In this document: piece after piece, positions 41,546-50,388 of the stretch | How the letters are laid out: each line of letters begins with the position of its first letter | Numbering within the stretch: position 1 is the first letter of the stretch | Translations under genes and position numbers: made by a program | The notes under the pieces: generated by a model | The model's input: the letters and a program-made list of their open reading frames with translations, nothing else | What the model was told of the DNA's origin: nothing | The model's database searches: none | Assembly: GCA_016235865.1 (NCBI GenBank) | Contig: JACRIK010000019.1 | Location: 1-64,000 of the forward strand | Length of the DNA: 64,000 bases | Reading direction: 5' to 3' | Source of the DNA: Planctomycetota bacterium | Lineage (GTDB): Bacteria; Planctomycetota; MHYJ01; JACQXL01

Positions 41546-41641
41546 CAAGGTATCATGGCGCTTGGGAAGCGCCGCCTAATGGCCCCGAAAACGTCCGCCG
41601 GACACCCACTGGGCCTTCGGGAACCATAAGAGGAGTAAACT
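41546..41641 (+). other. Structured 5' leader of the small-basic-protein operon
   Basis: The roughly 95-base leader can form GGCGCTT-GGG-AAGCGCC, a GGCCC...GGGCC pair and a GTCCGCCGGAC hairpin, then AAGAGGAG, the ribosome site for the gene at 41642. It may be an attenuator or autoregulatory element, but no known riboswitch was recognised. Confidence 0.45.
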
Positions 41642-42370
41642 ATGTTTACCAATAAGGACAAGCCGGAACTCTACGAACTCCTGAAGATGAACCGGTCGAA
41701 ACTGGGCAAGACGCCGGCCCAGGAAAAAGACGAGCCAGCCGTCAGCGCCCCAGTAGTAACGACTTCTGATTCAGAGCCGATTCCTTATACCGCCCCGCCG
41801 TCCTCAACAACCCGGCCGTATCCCAAACTGAGAATGCCATTCCCGACCCTTAAACCCAAGGAACCGGCCGGCGTATTCAAGAAACCCAAACCCATCCGGC
41901 CGAAAACCAGGGAAGAAGGAAAGCCCCTGAATTATCCCAAAATCATCATCATCGGCGGAATAATTATTGCCATCATTGTCATCATTTATCTGGCATTGAC
42001 CCTGCCCCAGGCAACCCCATCAACACCGGGCAGAACAACGTCGCCATCGGTTCAGGCGCCTGAAATACCGGCCATGATGCCGGCAACCACCGGACGCACC
42101 TGGGCCATCCGACTGATTTATTATAATAATGACGCTGATGGTTCCCGGGCAATTATCACTATGTGCCAGATGCTCAGAAATAAAAACATTAAAGTCGTAA
42201 CTAAGAGTGAAATGATTCATGGCATTTCATCCAATTCGATTTATCTCGAAAGCAAATATTCATCGCAGGAGCAGGCGCAAAAAGAACTGAAAAATGAACT
42301 GCCTAAATTAAAAAACGTCCATTATAAACTTAAGAATGCATCGGTTGTAAAATTAGAAGAAGGAAGATAA
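41642..42370 (+). CDS. Single-pass membrane protein with Pro-rich N-terminus
   Basis: The 242-aa product has a charged, Pro-rich cytoplasmic part (residues 1-100), one membrane helix (IIIIGGIIIAIIVIIYLAL) and a folded outer domain (TWAIRLIYYNNDADGSRAI to the end) whose beta-alpha-beta look resembles SPOR-type peptidoglycan-binding domains. An AAGAGGAG site lies just before the ATG. It ends 4 bases before the small basic protein, so the two are cotranscribed. Family not identified. Confidence 0.65.
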   Translation: MFTNKDKPELYELLKMNRSKLGKTPAQEKDEPAVSAPVVTTSDSEPIPYTAPPSSTTRPYPKLRMPFPTLKPKEPAGVFKKPKPIRPKTREEGKPLNYPKIIIIGGIIIAIIVIIYLALTLPQATPSTPGRTTSPSVQAPEIPAMMPATTGRTWAIRLIYYNNDADGSRAIITMCQMLRNKNIKVVTKSEMIHGISSNSIYLESKYSSQEQAQKELKNELPKLKNVHYKLKNASVVKLEEGR

Positions 42371-42374
42371 AACT

Positions 42375-42752
42375 ATGTCAATCCATCGAAGTTTAGCCGT
42401 CATCGGGAAACTCAGGCGGCACCGCAACGTCCTCAAGAAAAGCGAACGCTTAGAGCGTCTCTTATCAGACGGCAAGCCGGAAGGCGAAATCGCCATCTTC
42501 GGGCTGCCCAAACTGCGTAATATCATGCTCAAGGCCAAGCCCAAACCCAAGAAGGAAGCCGCGGCTGAAGGCGCGGCACCGGCTGAAGGCGCGGTTGCTG
42601 GAGCACCGGCTGCTGCTGGCGCCAAAGGCGTCACTCCGAGCGCCAAGGCACCGGCCGCTGCTGCCGGCGCTAAAACCGCCGCTCCGGCTGCTGCTGGCGC
42701 CAAAGGCGCCACCGCCAAGGCCGAGGCACCCAAGACAGGTAAGAAAACTTAA
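42375..42752 (+). CDS. PVC small basic protein with Ala/Pro/Lys-rich tail
   Basis: Residues 1-55 (MSIHRSLAVIGKLRRHRNVL, then KKSERLERLLSDGKPEGEI and FGLPKLRNIMLK) match the Chlamydia/Verrucomicrobia/Planctomycetes small basic protein family, usually about 55-60 aa and absent elsewhere. It probably binds RNA or the ribosome. Here residues 56-125 add a low-complexity tail of AAGAKG, APAAAG and KAPAAAAGAK units, like the flexible tails of H1-type or HU-like DNA-binding proteins. This places the window in the PVC group. Confidence 0.9.
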   Translation: MSIHRSLAVIGKLRRHRNVLKKSERLERLLSDGKPEGEIAIFGLPKLRNIMLKAKPKPKKEAAAEGAAPAEGAVAGAPAAAGAKGVTPSAKAPAAAAGAKTAAPAAAGAKGATAKAEAPKTGKKT

Positions 42753-42824
42753 CGTTATGCGTTATGCGTTGTGCGTTGTGTGTTAGACGCAAGACGCCTG
42801 ACGCAAGACGCCTGACGCATTGTT

Positions 42825-43850
42825 ATGAAAGCCGCTGTATTTTACGGGCCTAAACAGCCCCTCAAAGTTGAGGAATACCCCAAGCCGCAAATCAATCATG
42901 ACGAGGTCCTGATTAAGGTGGCGGCCTGCGGCGTCTGCCACACCGACCTGCACTACATCGACCACGGCGTGCCGACCGTCAAGAAACCGCCCTTTGTGCT
43001 CGGGCACGAAATCTCCGGCACGGTGGCCGAAATCGGCGCTAATGTCAAGAACCTCAAGGTCAGCGACCGGGTGCTCCTGCCGGCGGTCCTGACCTGCGGC
43101 ACCTGCGAATTCTGCCGGATCGGCCGGGAAAACATCTGCAAAACCATGGTCATGTTCGGCAATCATATTGAAGGCGGCTACGCCGAATTCGTCAAGGCGC
43201 CGGCTAAGGACGTCTTCATCCTGCCCAACGAAATCCAGCTCGAAGAAGGCTGCATCATCGCCGACGCCATTTCCACACCATATCACGCGGTCAAAAACCG
43301 CGGCCAGGTCCGGCCCGGAGACACGGTAGCCATCTTCGGCTGCGGCGGCGTAGGCGTGAATCTGGTCCAGTTATGCGCCGCCTCAGGCGCCACGGTCATT
43401 GCCGTTGACATCATTGAAAAGAAACTCGACTGGGCCAAGCAGTTCGGCGCTACCTATGCCCTCAATTCATCCAAAACACCGGACGTCACCAAGGACATCC
43501 GCAAGATGACCAATGGCGGCGTGGACATCGCCTTTGAAGCCATCGGCAATCCGGCCACCATGACCGCGGCGTATAATTCCCTCAAGAAAGGCGGACGACT
43601 GTGCATCGTCGGCTATACCGACAAGGAATTCCCGCTTTCAGCCGCCAAGACCATGTTCTTTGAGATGGAGGTGGTCGGCTCGCTCGGTTGCCGGCCGGTG
43701 GATTATCCGCGACTGATAGAAATGGCCCGGATCGGCAAAATCAAGGTAGCGCCGCTGGTCACCCATAGATTCCCGCTGGATAAAATCAACGACGCCTTTG
43801 ATACCCTCCGAAAAGGCGAATCACTGCGCTCTATTGTGGTGATGAGTTAA
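42825..43850 (+). CDS. Zinc-dependent alcohol dehydrogenase
   Basis: The 341-aa protein is a medium-chain dehydrogenase: catalytic zinc site CGVCHTDLH and GHEISG, a structural zinc site (CGTCEFC...C), a Rossmann nucleotide-binding strand (VAIFGCGGVGVNLVQLC) and the NGGVDIAFEAIG segment. It oxidises or reduces an alcohol/aldehyde pair with NAD(P). The upstream spacer (42753-42824) consists of ATGCGTT and GACGCAAGACGCC simple repeats. Confidence 0.9.
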   Translation: MKAAVFYGPKQPLKVEEYPKPQINHDEVLIKVAACGVCHTDLHYIDHGVPTVKKPPFVLGHEISGTVAEIGANVKNLKVSDRVLLPAVLTCGTCEFCRIGRENICKTMVMFGNHIEGGYAEFVKAPAKDVFILPNEIQLEEGCIIADAISTPYHAVKNRGQVRPGDTVAIFGCGGVGVNLVQLCAASGATVIAVDIIEKKLDWAKQFGATYALNSSKTPDVTKDIRKMTNGGVDIAFEAIGNPATMTAAYNSLKKGGRLCIVGYTDKEFPLSAAKTMFFEMEVVGSLGCRPVDYPRLIEMARIGKIKVAPLVTHRFPLDKINDAFDTLRKGESLRSIVVMS

Positions 43851-43931
43851 AACTTAAGGAAAATTCGTTGCCACTGGCGCCGAAGCGCCATGGCGCCCTT
43901 ATGGCGCTCAAAAGGCACGAAGACACCAAGC

Positions 43932-43995
43932 TGTCATTTTGAACGAAGCGAAGAATCTCTTCGAAATGAGACCCCTCACTTCATTCAGGGTGACA
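43932..43995. repeat. Dispersed TGTCATTCTGAG-type repeat, copy 3
   Basis: TGTCATTTTGAACGAAGCGA, GAAGAATCTC, GAGACCCCTCACTTC and CAGGGTGACA; two bases differ from the consensus start. It lies 33 bases before the oxidoreductase start. Confidence 0.65.
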
Positions 43996-44027
43996 ATAGT
44001 CACTTAGTGGCTGATATTCTGTTCCCT

Positions 44028-45353
44028 ATGAAAATAGTCATCATCGGCAGCGGCGGCGCCGGAATCTCGGCCATCCAAACCATCATGGAAAACGACCCAG
44101 ACAAGGAAATCCACATCACCCTGATTTCATCCGAACGCGAGCTGGCCTATTCGCCCTGCGCCCTACCCTACGTGATTTCGGACAGTATCCCCTACAAGCG
44201 GCTGGCCCGGCTGGACAGCAATTTCTACAAGAAGAACAAAATCCAAACCTCTTGGGGCAGTCCGGTCTGTAAGATTGACTTAGGTAGGAAATCCATCGCC
44301 CTCAAGAACGGCAAGACCTTTTTCTACGACAAGTTATTAATCGCCACCGGCTCGGTTCCGATTAAGCCGGCCATACCCGGCATCGACAAAACCGGGGTAT
44401 TCTTTGTCGACACCCTCAAGAACACCCGCCGAATCAAGGACTATATCCGGAAAGAGAAAATAGCCAAGCTCGGCAAGAAAGTGGCCGTTATCGGCGCCGG
44501 ATTCACCGGCATAGAAACGGCTCTCGCCCTGCGCCAGCAAGGCATCAACGTCATCGTCATCGAAATGCTGGACCGGATTCTGGCCAAGGTCCTGGACGAC
44601 GACTTCGCCAAGATTGCCCACTCAAAACTCACCTCGCTACCCTCTTCCAACGGGGAAAAAGAGATTGAATTCAAGCTCTCATCAGCCGTGACCGAAATCA
44701 AGGGCAAGACCAAGGTCAAATCCGTACACCTGCACAACGGCAGAAATATCCCGGTCGATATGGTTATCGTCTCCATCGGTGTCAGGCCCAATATCGACTT
44801 TCTTAAAGACAGCGGTATCACGCTCAGCAAAGGCATCATGGTTAATGACCGGATGCAGACCAATGAACCGGACATCTATGCGGCCGGTGACGCAGTAGAA
44901 ACCACGGACTACATCACGGGCGAATCGGTAATTTCAGCCATCTGGCCCAATGCCATAGAACAGGGCAAGGTGGCCGGGTTAAATATGATAAGCAAAGATA
45001 CGCGCTATCCGGGCTCTTACAGCATCAATGTCCTCAGCCTGGAAGGCCTGCCCATCATCTCGATGGGCAAAATATTTAACGGAAAAACCAAGCCACATAC
45101 AACGCACCTGAACGGTTCATACACTTATCGGAACGAAAACTCCATACGCCGGCTGTTCTTTAATCACAACAGTCAAAACGAGGACAAAAGCAACATCACC
45201 CTGGCCGGATTTGAGGCCATCGGCGAATTCCGCAACGCCGGCCACCTCTGGTCGCTCATCCGGAAAAGAACCCCGGTAAAGGAAATGGACCACGATATCC
45301 TGATGGACAATACCGCCCCATACTATTCCGACCCGGAGAGTAAAAAGAAATAG
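44028..45353 (+). CDS. FAD-dependent disulfide oxidoreductase (NADH oxidase / CoA-disulfide reductase type)
   Basis: The protein is 441 aa from ATG 44028. It has the FAD motif MKIVIIGSGGAGISAIQ, the active-site Cys44 in YSPCALPYVIS, a central NAD(P) motif (VAVIGAGFTGIETALALRQ), IYAAGDAVETTD and a C-terminal dimerisation part that is shorter than usual. The single redox Cys fits CoA-disulfide reductase or NADH oxidase rather than a thioredoxin-like pair. Longer upstream codons (from 43890) run through the dispersed repeat and are not coding. Confidence 0.88.
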   Translation: MKIVIIGSGGAGISAIQTIMENDPDKEIHITLISSERELAYSPCALPYVISDSIPYKRLARLDSNFYKKNKIQTSWGSPVCKIDLGRKSIALKNGKTFFYDKLLIATGSVPIKPAIPGIDKTGVFFVDTLKNTRRIKDYIRKEKIAKLGKKVAVIGAGFTGIETALALRQQGINVIVIEMLDRILAKVLDDDFAKIAHSKLTSLPSSNGEKEIEFKLSSAVTEIKGKTKVKSVHLHNGRNIPVDMVIVSIGVRPNIDFLKDSGITLSKGIMVNDRMQTNEPDIYAAGDAVETTDYITGESVISAIWPNAIEQGKVAGLNMISKDTRYPGSYSINVLSLEGLPIISMGKIFNGKTKPHTTHLNGSYTYRNENSIRRLFFNHNSQNEDKSNITLAGFEAIGEFRNAGHLWSLIRKRTPVKEMDHDILMDNTAPYYSDPESKKK

Positions 45354-45363
45354 GCCGGCTGGC

Positions 45364-45651
45364 TTGCCCAGCATCGTGCCGGGTTATATCGACCTGGCCG
45401 AACTGAACCGGGATATGCAGGCCCGGCGGGACCTGATACCGCGCCTGAGGCGGGCCACATCCATCATGGAAAGCATGGACGACACGGCCCTGCTCTTAGG
45501 GTCGGATGTGTTTACCAACTGTCTGGCCTTCTACAAAGCGGTCAAGGCCGCGGCTCAGGCCAATGTGCCGGGTTCCACCTCGGTCTATCAGGACTTGGCC
45601 GCCCAATTCCCGGGCCGGCCCAGGTCAATCCCAACCCCGCCTAACCCCTAA
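45364..45651 (+). CDS. Unknown 95-aa protein
   Basis: The frame opens 11 bases after the oxidoreductase stop and encodes a helical protein (ELNRDMQARRDLIPRLRRATSI, NCLAFYKAVKAAAQA) with a Pro-rich end. The start is uncertain: TTG at 45364, or GTG at 45376. The 21-bp repeat array begins just after it. I recall no family. Confidence 0.45.
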   Translation: MPSIVPGYIDLAELNRDMQARRDLIPRLRRATSIMESMDDTALLLGSDVFTNCLAFYKAVKAAAQANVPGSTSVYQDLAAQFPGRPRSIPTPPNP

Positions 45652-45663
45652 ACCACTCCTGGG

Positions 45664-45876
45664 GTAGAAAAAACCACTTCGGAGGGGGATAAAACCCCCT
45701 CTGAGGTGGTAAAAACCACCTCTGAACCTATAACAACCACCTCGGAACCTGTAAAAACCACTTCCGAACCTATAAAAACCACTTCCGAACCTGTAAAAAG
45801 CACTTCTGGACCTATAAAAGGTGGTTCCGGACGTGTAAATATACGTTCTGGACCTATAAAAGGTGGTTCCGAAGTG
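45664..45876. repeat. Ten-unit 21-bp tandem repeat array
   Basis: After two irregular units (25 and 20 bp), eight exact 21-bp units follow (45709-45876). They begin alternately GTAAA and ATAAA and carry ACCACTTCCGAACCT or its partial reverse complement AGGTGGTTCCG. One frame encodes TTSEPVK repeats, but no start or ribosome site supports a gene. Confidence 0.8.
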
Positions 45877-45895
45877 GTTATTAGAATGAGCGTCC

Positions 45896-46291
45896 CTACT
45901 TTTGGGCCGGCCACAGCGCCCGGCGGATGTAGGTGAGCAGGGTGATCATAACCGCAGTAAGTCCCAGACAGTAGATAATGAATAAGAAAAACAATTCCGG
46001 TCTGTCGATGGGTTTATAAATAAGGCCAACAAATGCCGTCACGACAAACAGTGCACCCAGGATGGAAATAATTACGAGTGGAATCCTTAATGCCTTATGT
46101 AGTTTGACATTGCATATGACCAGCACTGAAATCGGAATAATCACCAGGGCCGTGATAAGTACTACAAAAAAGTTTGTTTTTCCTCTGATAGGATTTTCCA
46201 GGAGTAGTGCGCCTATAGGCAGGATTACAATCATGATGCTGGCAAGGATTATGGCGATAACAGCCGAGGCGATAACGATGGCCTTTTTCAT
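45896..46291 (-). CDS. Four-helix membrane protein, intact paralogue of 2487-2899
   Basis: From ATG 46291 the product is 131 aa with four hydrophobic helices (AIVIASAVIAIILASIMIVI, FFVVLITALVIIPISVLVIC, LVIISILGALFVVTAFVGLIY, LFFLFIIYCLGLTAVMITLLTYI) and a basic tail. It matches the frameshifted gene at 2487 in helices 2-4. The function is unknown. Confidence 0.65.
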   Translation of the reverse strand: MKKAIVIASAVIAIILASIMIVILPIGALLLENPIRGKTNFFVVLITALVIIPISVLVICNVKLHKALRIPLVIISILGALFVVTAFVGLIYKPIDRPELFFLFIIYCLGLTAVMITLLTYIRRALWPAQK

Positions 46292-46326
46292 ATTATAATC
46301 TATTAAATCTGTCTTATCCGTGTTTA

Positions 46327-46354
46327 CCCCCACACCAATACATTGGTGTGGGGG
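46327..46354. repeat. CCCCCACACCAAT palindrome, intergenic copy
   Basis: Perfect 13-bp arms with loop AC, upstream of the minus-strand membrane gene and of recG. Confidence 0.85.
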
Positions 46355-46434
46355 TTTATCTATTTACGCAATTATCTTTCTACCAAATCCAGCTGAGAAT
46401 GTCAAGCGGAATGATTTATACTGCGCTATTTTCC

Positions 46435-46462
46435 TTGCCCAATTTCGCCCGCCGGGTATAAT
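46435..46462 (+). promoter_or_regulatory. recG promoter giving a leaderless transcript
   Basis: TTGCCC (46435-46440), 16 bases, then a perfect TATAAT (46457-46462). The start codon is only 10 bases further on, so transcription should begin at or next to the ATG. The -10 lies in the 7-bp-arm palindrome CGGGTAT-A-ATACCCG (46453-46467). No ribosome site is visible. Confidence 0.6.
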
Positions 46463-46471
46463 ACCCGCCAA

Positions 46472-48580
46472 ATGCGCTCGCTTGATGACTCGGTCCAGTT
46501 CCTAAAAGGCGTCGGGCCCCAGAGGTCCAAACTCTTCCTGCGCCTGGGCATCAATACCGTCTCCGACCTGCTGGCCTACATCCCCCGCAAATATTTAGAC
46601 CGCTCGCAAATCAAGTCCATCAAGGAATCGCTGGCCTCGATTAACCCGGACGAAGAAGTCACCCTCAAGGGCACGATTACCGCAGTCAGATTACATCTGC
46701 CTAAATACCATAAGACTATCTTTGAAGTGGTCTTGAGCGATTCTACCGGACATATCTCGGCCACCTGGTTTAACCAGCCGTACCTGCAGACGGTCTTTGC
46801 CAAGGGCCAGGAGGTAATTCTTTCGGGTAAGATAAAGTTCTACAAGTATCCGCAGTTGTCTTCGCCGGAATATGAGTTTATCAGCGGTGATAATTTTGCA
46901 CCCCTGCATTCTCAGGGTATTATCCCCTGCTATCCCTTAACCGAAGGCCTGACCCAGAAATTCCTCCGGCGCATCATCAGGTATTGTTTGGATAATTACA
47001 TTTCACTGGTTCAGGATAACTTAGGCTCAGCGCTTAAGGTAAAACACAATCTATTGGAGTTACCAGAGGCAATAAGACAGATTCATTATCCGGATTCAGC
47101 CGAGCAGATGGCTAAGGCACGGGTCCGGTTGGTCTATGATGAACTGTTACTCTTCCAACTGTCCCTGGGCTTAAGAAGACAACAAATCAAGCAGACCGCG
47201 GTAAAATATCCCATCGCCATCTCCGAACAATTAGAGGAACGCATCCGTAAGAGAATCCCCTTCCAACTCACCCGCGCCCAAGAAAAGGTGATTGCCGAGA
47301 TAAGGCAGGACATCACCAGAAATTATCCGATGAACCGGCTACTGCAGGGCGATGTGGGCTCAGGCAAGACCATCGTTGCCATCTATGCCATCCTGGCGAC
47401 TATCGGGAACGGATTGCAGACGGCATTTATGGCGCCGACTGAAATACTGGCTGAACAACACTTCCGCAACCTCTCGCATCTCTTAGCCGATTCCCAGGTA
47501 CGAATGGTGTTGTTAAAGAGCGGGCTTGGCACGGCCGAGCGCCGGAAGATACGCGGGCTGATTGAGGCAGGCGAGGTGGATTTGGTTATCGGCACGCATG
47601 CCTTAATCCAAAAGGACGTGGTATTCCGAAAACTGGGTTTATTGGTGATTGACGAACAGCACAAGTTCGGGGTAATGCAGCGGGCTGATTTGCGCGAGAA
47701 GGGCGAGAATCCCCATACCCTGATTATGACCGCAACCCCGATTCCGAGGACCCTGGCCCTGACTGCATTCGGAGACCTGGACATCTCCACGATTGACGAA
47801 CTGCCGCCAGGCCGTCAGCCCATCAGGACGGTTCTGAGGCCATCAAACAAGATGCCGGACGCGTTTGGTTTTATCCGGGAGAAAATCCGGGCCGGACGGC
47901 AGGTATATTTCGTCTATCCGCTGATAGAGGATATTGAAGAGATTGATAGCAAGACCGCCCAGAGGCAGTTATACAAGGTCAATCTAAAATCCGCCACAAC
48001 AATGGCCAAATATCTGAAAGAGCAGGTGTTCCCTGAATGCACGGTGGCGCTGTTGCACGGAGATATGAAGGATGCCCGTAAGGAGAAGATAATGGCGGAT
48101 TTCCGGGCCGGCAAGACAGATATCCTAGTCTCGACTGTGGTGATAGAGGTGGGCATAGACGTGGCCAATGCCTCGGTGATGGTGATAGAGCACGCTGAAC
48201 GCTACGGCCTAGCCCAGTTGCACCAGTTGCGGGGCCGGATTGGACGCGGGGCGCACCAGTCATACTGCCTGCTCTTCGGTGATTTTACCACGCCTGAGGC
48301 CGAACAGCGGCTGAAGATTATGGAGGAGACCTCGGACGGATTCAGGATTGCGGAGGAGGATTTGAGGATTCGCGGGCCGGGCGAGTTCCTAGGCACCAGG
48401 CAAAGCGGACTGCCGGAATTCCGGGTGGCCAACCTGGCCACGGATTTCGGGGTGCTGAAACTGACCCAAACGGATGCCAAAGAGATACTGGACCGGGACC
48501 CATTCCTGGACCAACCCGACAACCGCAGATGGCGGCAGGAGATAAAGAACCATTTCAGTAATATAGTAACCATGCCGTAA
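46472..48580 (+). CDS. recG: ATP-dependent DNA helicase RecG
   Basis: The 702-aa protein is full length. It has the N-terminal wedge/OB domain (FLKGVGPQRSKLFLRLGI, LKGTITAVRLH), the helicase motor (LLQGDVGSGKTIVAIYAIL Walker A, VIDEQHKFGV in place of DEAD, MTATPIPRTLALT) and the C-terminal helicase part (QLRGRIGRGAHQSYCLL, GPGEFLGTRQSGLPEF). RecG unwinds branched DNA during replication-fork restart and repair. Its start is the first ATG after the -10 box described above. Confidence 0.96.
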   Translation: MRSLDDSVQFLKGVGPQRSKLFLRLGINTVSDLLAYIPRKYLDRSQIKSIKESLASINPDEEVTLKGTITAVRLHLPKYHKTIFEVVLSDSTGHISATWFNQPYLQTVFAKGQEVILSGKIKFYKYPQLSSPEYEFISGDNFAPLHSQGIIPCYPLTEGLTQKFLRRIIRYCLDNYISLVQDNLGSALKVKHNLLELPEAIRQIHYPDSAEQMAKARVRLVYDELLLFQLSLGLRRQQIKQTAVKYPIAISEQLEERIRKRIPFQLTRAQEKVIAEIRQDITRNYPMNRLLQGDVGSGKTIVAIYAILATIGNGLQTAFMAPTEILAEQHFRNLSHLLADSQVRMVLLKSGLGTAERRKIRGLIEAGEVDLVIGTHALIQKDVVFRKLGLLVIDEQHKFGVMQRADLREKGENPHTLIMTATPIPRTLALTAFGDLDISTIDELPPGRQPIRTVLRPSNKMPDAFGFIREKIRAGRQVYFVYPLIEDIEEIDSKTAQRQLYKVNLKSATTMAKYLKEQVFPECTVALLHGDMKDARKEKIMADFRAGKTDILVSTVVIEVGIDVANASVMVIEHAERYGLAQLHQLRGRIGRGAHQSYCLLFGDFTTPEAEQRLKIMEETSDGFRIAEEDLRIRGPGEFLGTRQSGLPEFRVANLATDFGVLKLTQTDAKEILDRDPFLDQPDNRRWRQEIKNHFSNIVTMP

Positions 48581-48664
48581 AGGAACTGTAAAAATAATTT
48601 TATCATTTACTTGACAAGGAGTTAAATTAGGATATTTATTGAGTCTCATAAGGAAGCCTATTCT

Positions 48665-49054
48665 ATGCCAGATGAATTTGAAGAAATCATTCCGGCGGCT
48701 GAAGAGCCCGCAGAGCCGGTGCTTGACGCGGCTGATACCATGGCCGGCGACGACCTGGCGCCGGTAGATGGAGCCGTGGACGTCTCGGATACCATGGCCG
48801 AATCCTCATTTGCTTCAGGCCAGGGGGAAGTCCCGGGCGGCGCGCCGATGATGCCCGGCGCCGGACCGGCAACCTTCACCATTACCAAACCGAGAAGCAA
48901 TATCTTCACCCTGCTGTTAATTCTGGCTTTTCTTTGCATCGGGCTGGCTATTTATTTCCTGGCACACGAATTAAATAATTACTACGGCGTAACCTTTGGA
49001 GGGATATTGTCACCGCCGAATAAAACCGCTGGAGCGACCGGGACCGAAAAATAA
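48665..49054 (+). CDS. Acidic single-pass membrane protein
   Basis: The 129-aa product has an acidic, Ala/Pro-rich N-terminus (70 residues), then one helix (IFTLLLILAFLCIGLAIYFLA) and a short outer tail. A TTGACA at 48611 with a weak -10 near 48634 may drive it. It lies between recG and mreB. No family is recognised. Confidence 0.55.
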   Translation: MPDEFEEIIPAAEEPAEPVLDAADTMAGDDLAPVDGAVDVSDTMAESSFASGQGEVPGGAPMMPGAGPATFTITKPRSNIFTLLLILAFLCIGLAIYFLAHELNNYYGVTFGGILSPPNKTAGATGTEK

Positions 49055-49251
49055 CCCGGGGATGTCATTATTTACCCTCAAGTTTACCCGTTAAATATCC
49101 GATAAAATCACTTAAGGGAAAGAAATATACCCTAATATATTTTGTATCTGGTCCCCCGATGGACATCGGGGGACATAAGAAACTGTCCCTAACGGGACTC
49201 TCTTCGGTCGTAACCGACCAGGGGATTAACAGTTTCTAATGGAGTATTAAA
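49055..49251. other. Hairpin-rich leader of mreB
   Basis: The spacer holds GTCCCCCGAT-ATCGGGGGAC (49151-49174) and the pair AGAAACTGT (about 49168) with ACAGTTTCT (about 49229), which would form a long stem ending 15 bases before the mreB start. Confidence 0.45.
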
Positions 49252-50316
49252 ATGGCTAATTTTTTAGATGATGTGATGGGCATGCTCTCAACCGATATCG
49301 GCATTGATTTAGGCACCTGCAACACCCTGGTCTGCGTCAAGGGCGAAGGCATTATCCTGTCCGAGCCGTCGGTGGTGGCGGTGCACAAAGGGACCAACAA
49401 AGTCCTGCTCAACGGCCAGGCGGTCGGCAACGTGGCCAAGGAAATGTTGGGCAAGACCCCGGGCGGCATCTCGGCGGTCCGGCCCCTAAAGAACGGTGTC
49501 ATCTCAGATTTCGACCTGGCCGAGGCATTGATTCGTTATTTTATCCAGAAGGTCCGGACTTATAAGGGCTGGAAATTGATTAAACCCCGGGTGGCCATCT
49601 CCATCCCTTCGGGCATATCAACCGTGGAAAAACGGGCGGTGATAAATTCGGCCGAACGGGCCGGAGCCCGGCGGATATTCCTGGTGGTGGAGCCGATTGC
49701 CGCGGCCATCGGCGTGGGCCTACCCATCCAGGAACCGGTGGCCAATATGATTGTTGATATCGGCGGCGGCACGACCGAGGTGGCCGTAATTTCACTGGGC
49801 GGCATCGTCACCTTCAAGAGCATCCGGGTGGCCGGCGACGAGATGGATGACGCGATTGTCCAGCATATGAAGAGCACGTATAATCTCCTGATCGGCGAGC
49901 AGATGGCCGAGCGAATCAAGGTTACCCTGGGGTCCGGTTCCCCGCTGGAAAAAGAATTGACCATGGAGGTGGGCGGACGCGATATGGTGGCGGCCCGACC
50001 CCGTAAGGTAATTGTCAATTCCGAGGAAATCAGAGAAGCATTAAAGAAACCTCTGGATGCCATCCTGGGTGCCATCCGGGAAACCCTGGAAAAGACGCCG
50101 CCGGAATTGTCAGCCGACCTGATAAACTACGGGCTGACCATGGTGGGCGGCGGTTCGCTCCTGCGCGGGATTGACAAGGCCATCTCCAAGGAAATCCAGA
50201 TACCGGTCCGGGTGGACGAAGACCCGTTAACCGCTGTAGCCAAGGGCACCGGTATTGTCCTGGAGAACCTAGACCTGGTCCATGAAAGTCTGGAAAGCGG
50301 CGAGGACCTCATGTAA
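49252..50316 (+). CDS. mreB: Rod shape-determining protein MreB
   Basis: The 354-aa actin homologue has GIDLGTCNTLVCVKG (phosphate 1), VDIGGGTTEVAVISLGG (phosphate 2), GARRIFLVVEPIAAAIG and MVGGGSLLRGID (adenosine). It forms filaments under the membrane that guide peptidoglycan synthesis. An N-terminal extension (MANFLDDVMGMLST) is typical. It heads an mreB-mreC-mreD operon. Confidence 0.96.
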   Translation: MANFLDDVMGMLSTDIGIDLGTCNTLVCVKGEGIILSEPSVVAVHKGTNKVLLNGQAVGNVAKEMLGKTPGGISAVRPLKNGVISDFDLAEALIRYFIQKVRTYKGWKLIKPRVAISIPSGISTVEKRAVINSAERAGARRIFLVVEPIAAAIGVGLPIQEPVANMIVDIGGGTTEVAVISLGGIVTFKSIRVAGDEMDDAIVQHMKSTYNLLIGEQMAERIKVTLGSGSPLEKELTMEVGGRDMVAARPRKVIVNSEEIREALKKPLDAILGAIRETLEKTPPELSADLINYGLTMVGGGSLLRGIDKAISKEIQIPVRVDEDPLTAVAKGTGIVLENLDLVHESLESGEDLM

Positions 50317-50388
50317 TTAACTTCGGAATGTGGAGTGCGGAATGCGGAATAATTCCACGTTTATCATTCCCCTTTCCGCATTTACACA

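Noticed and set aside
45706-45936. Gene for a TTSEPVK-repeat protein in the 21-bp array
   Set aside because: A repeat of length 21 is open in a frame by chance, there is no ribosome site, and the frame runs past the array into the next gene's coding region on the other strand.
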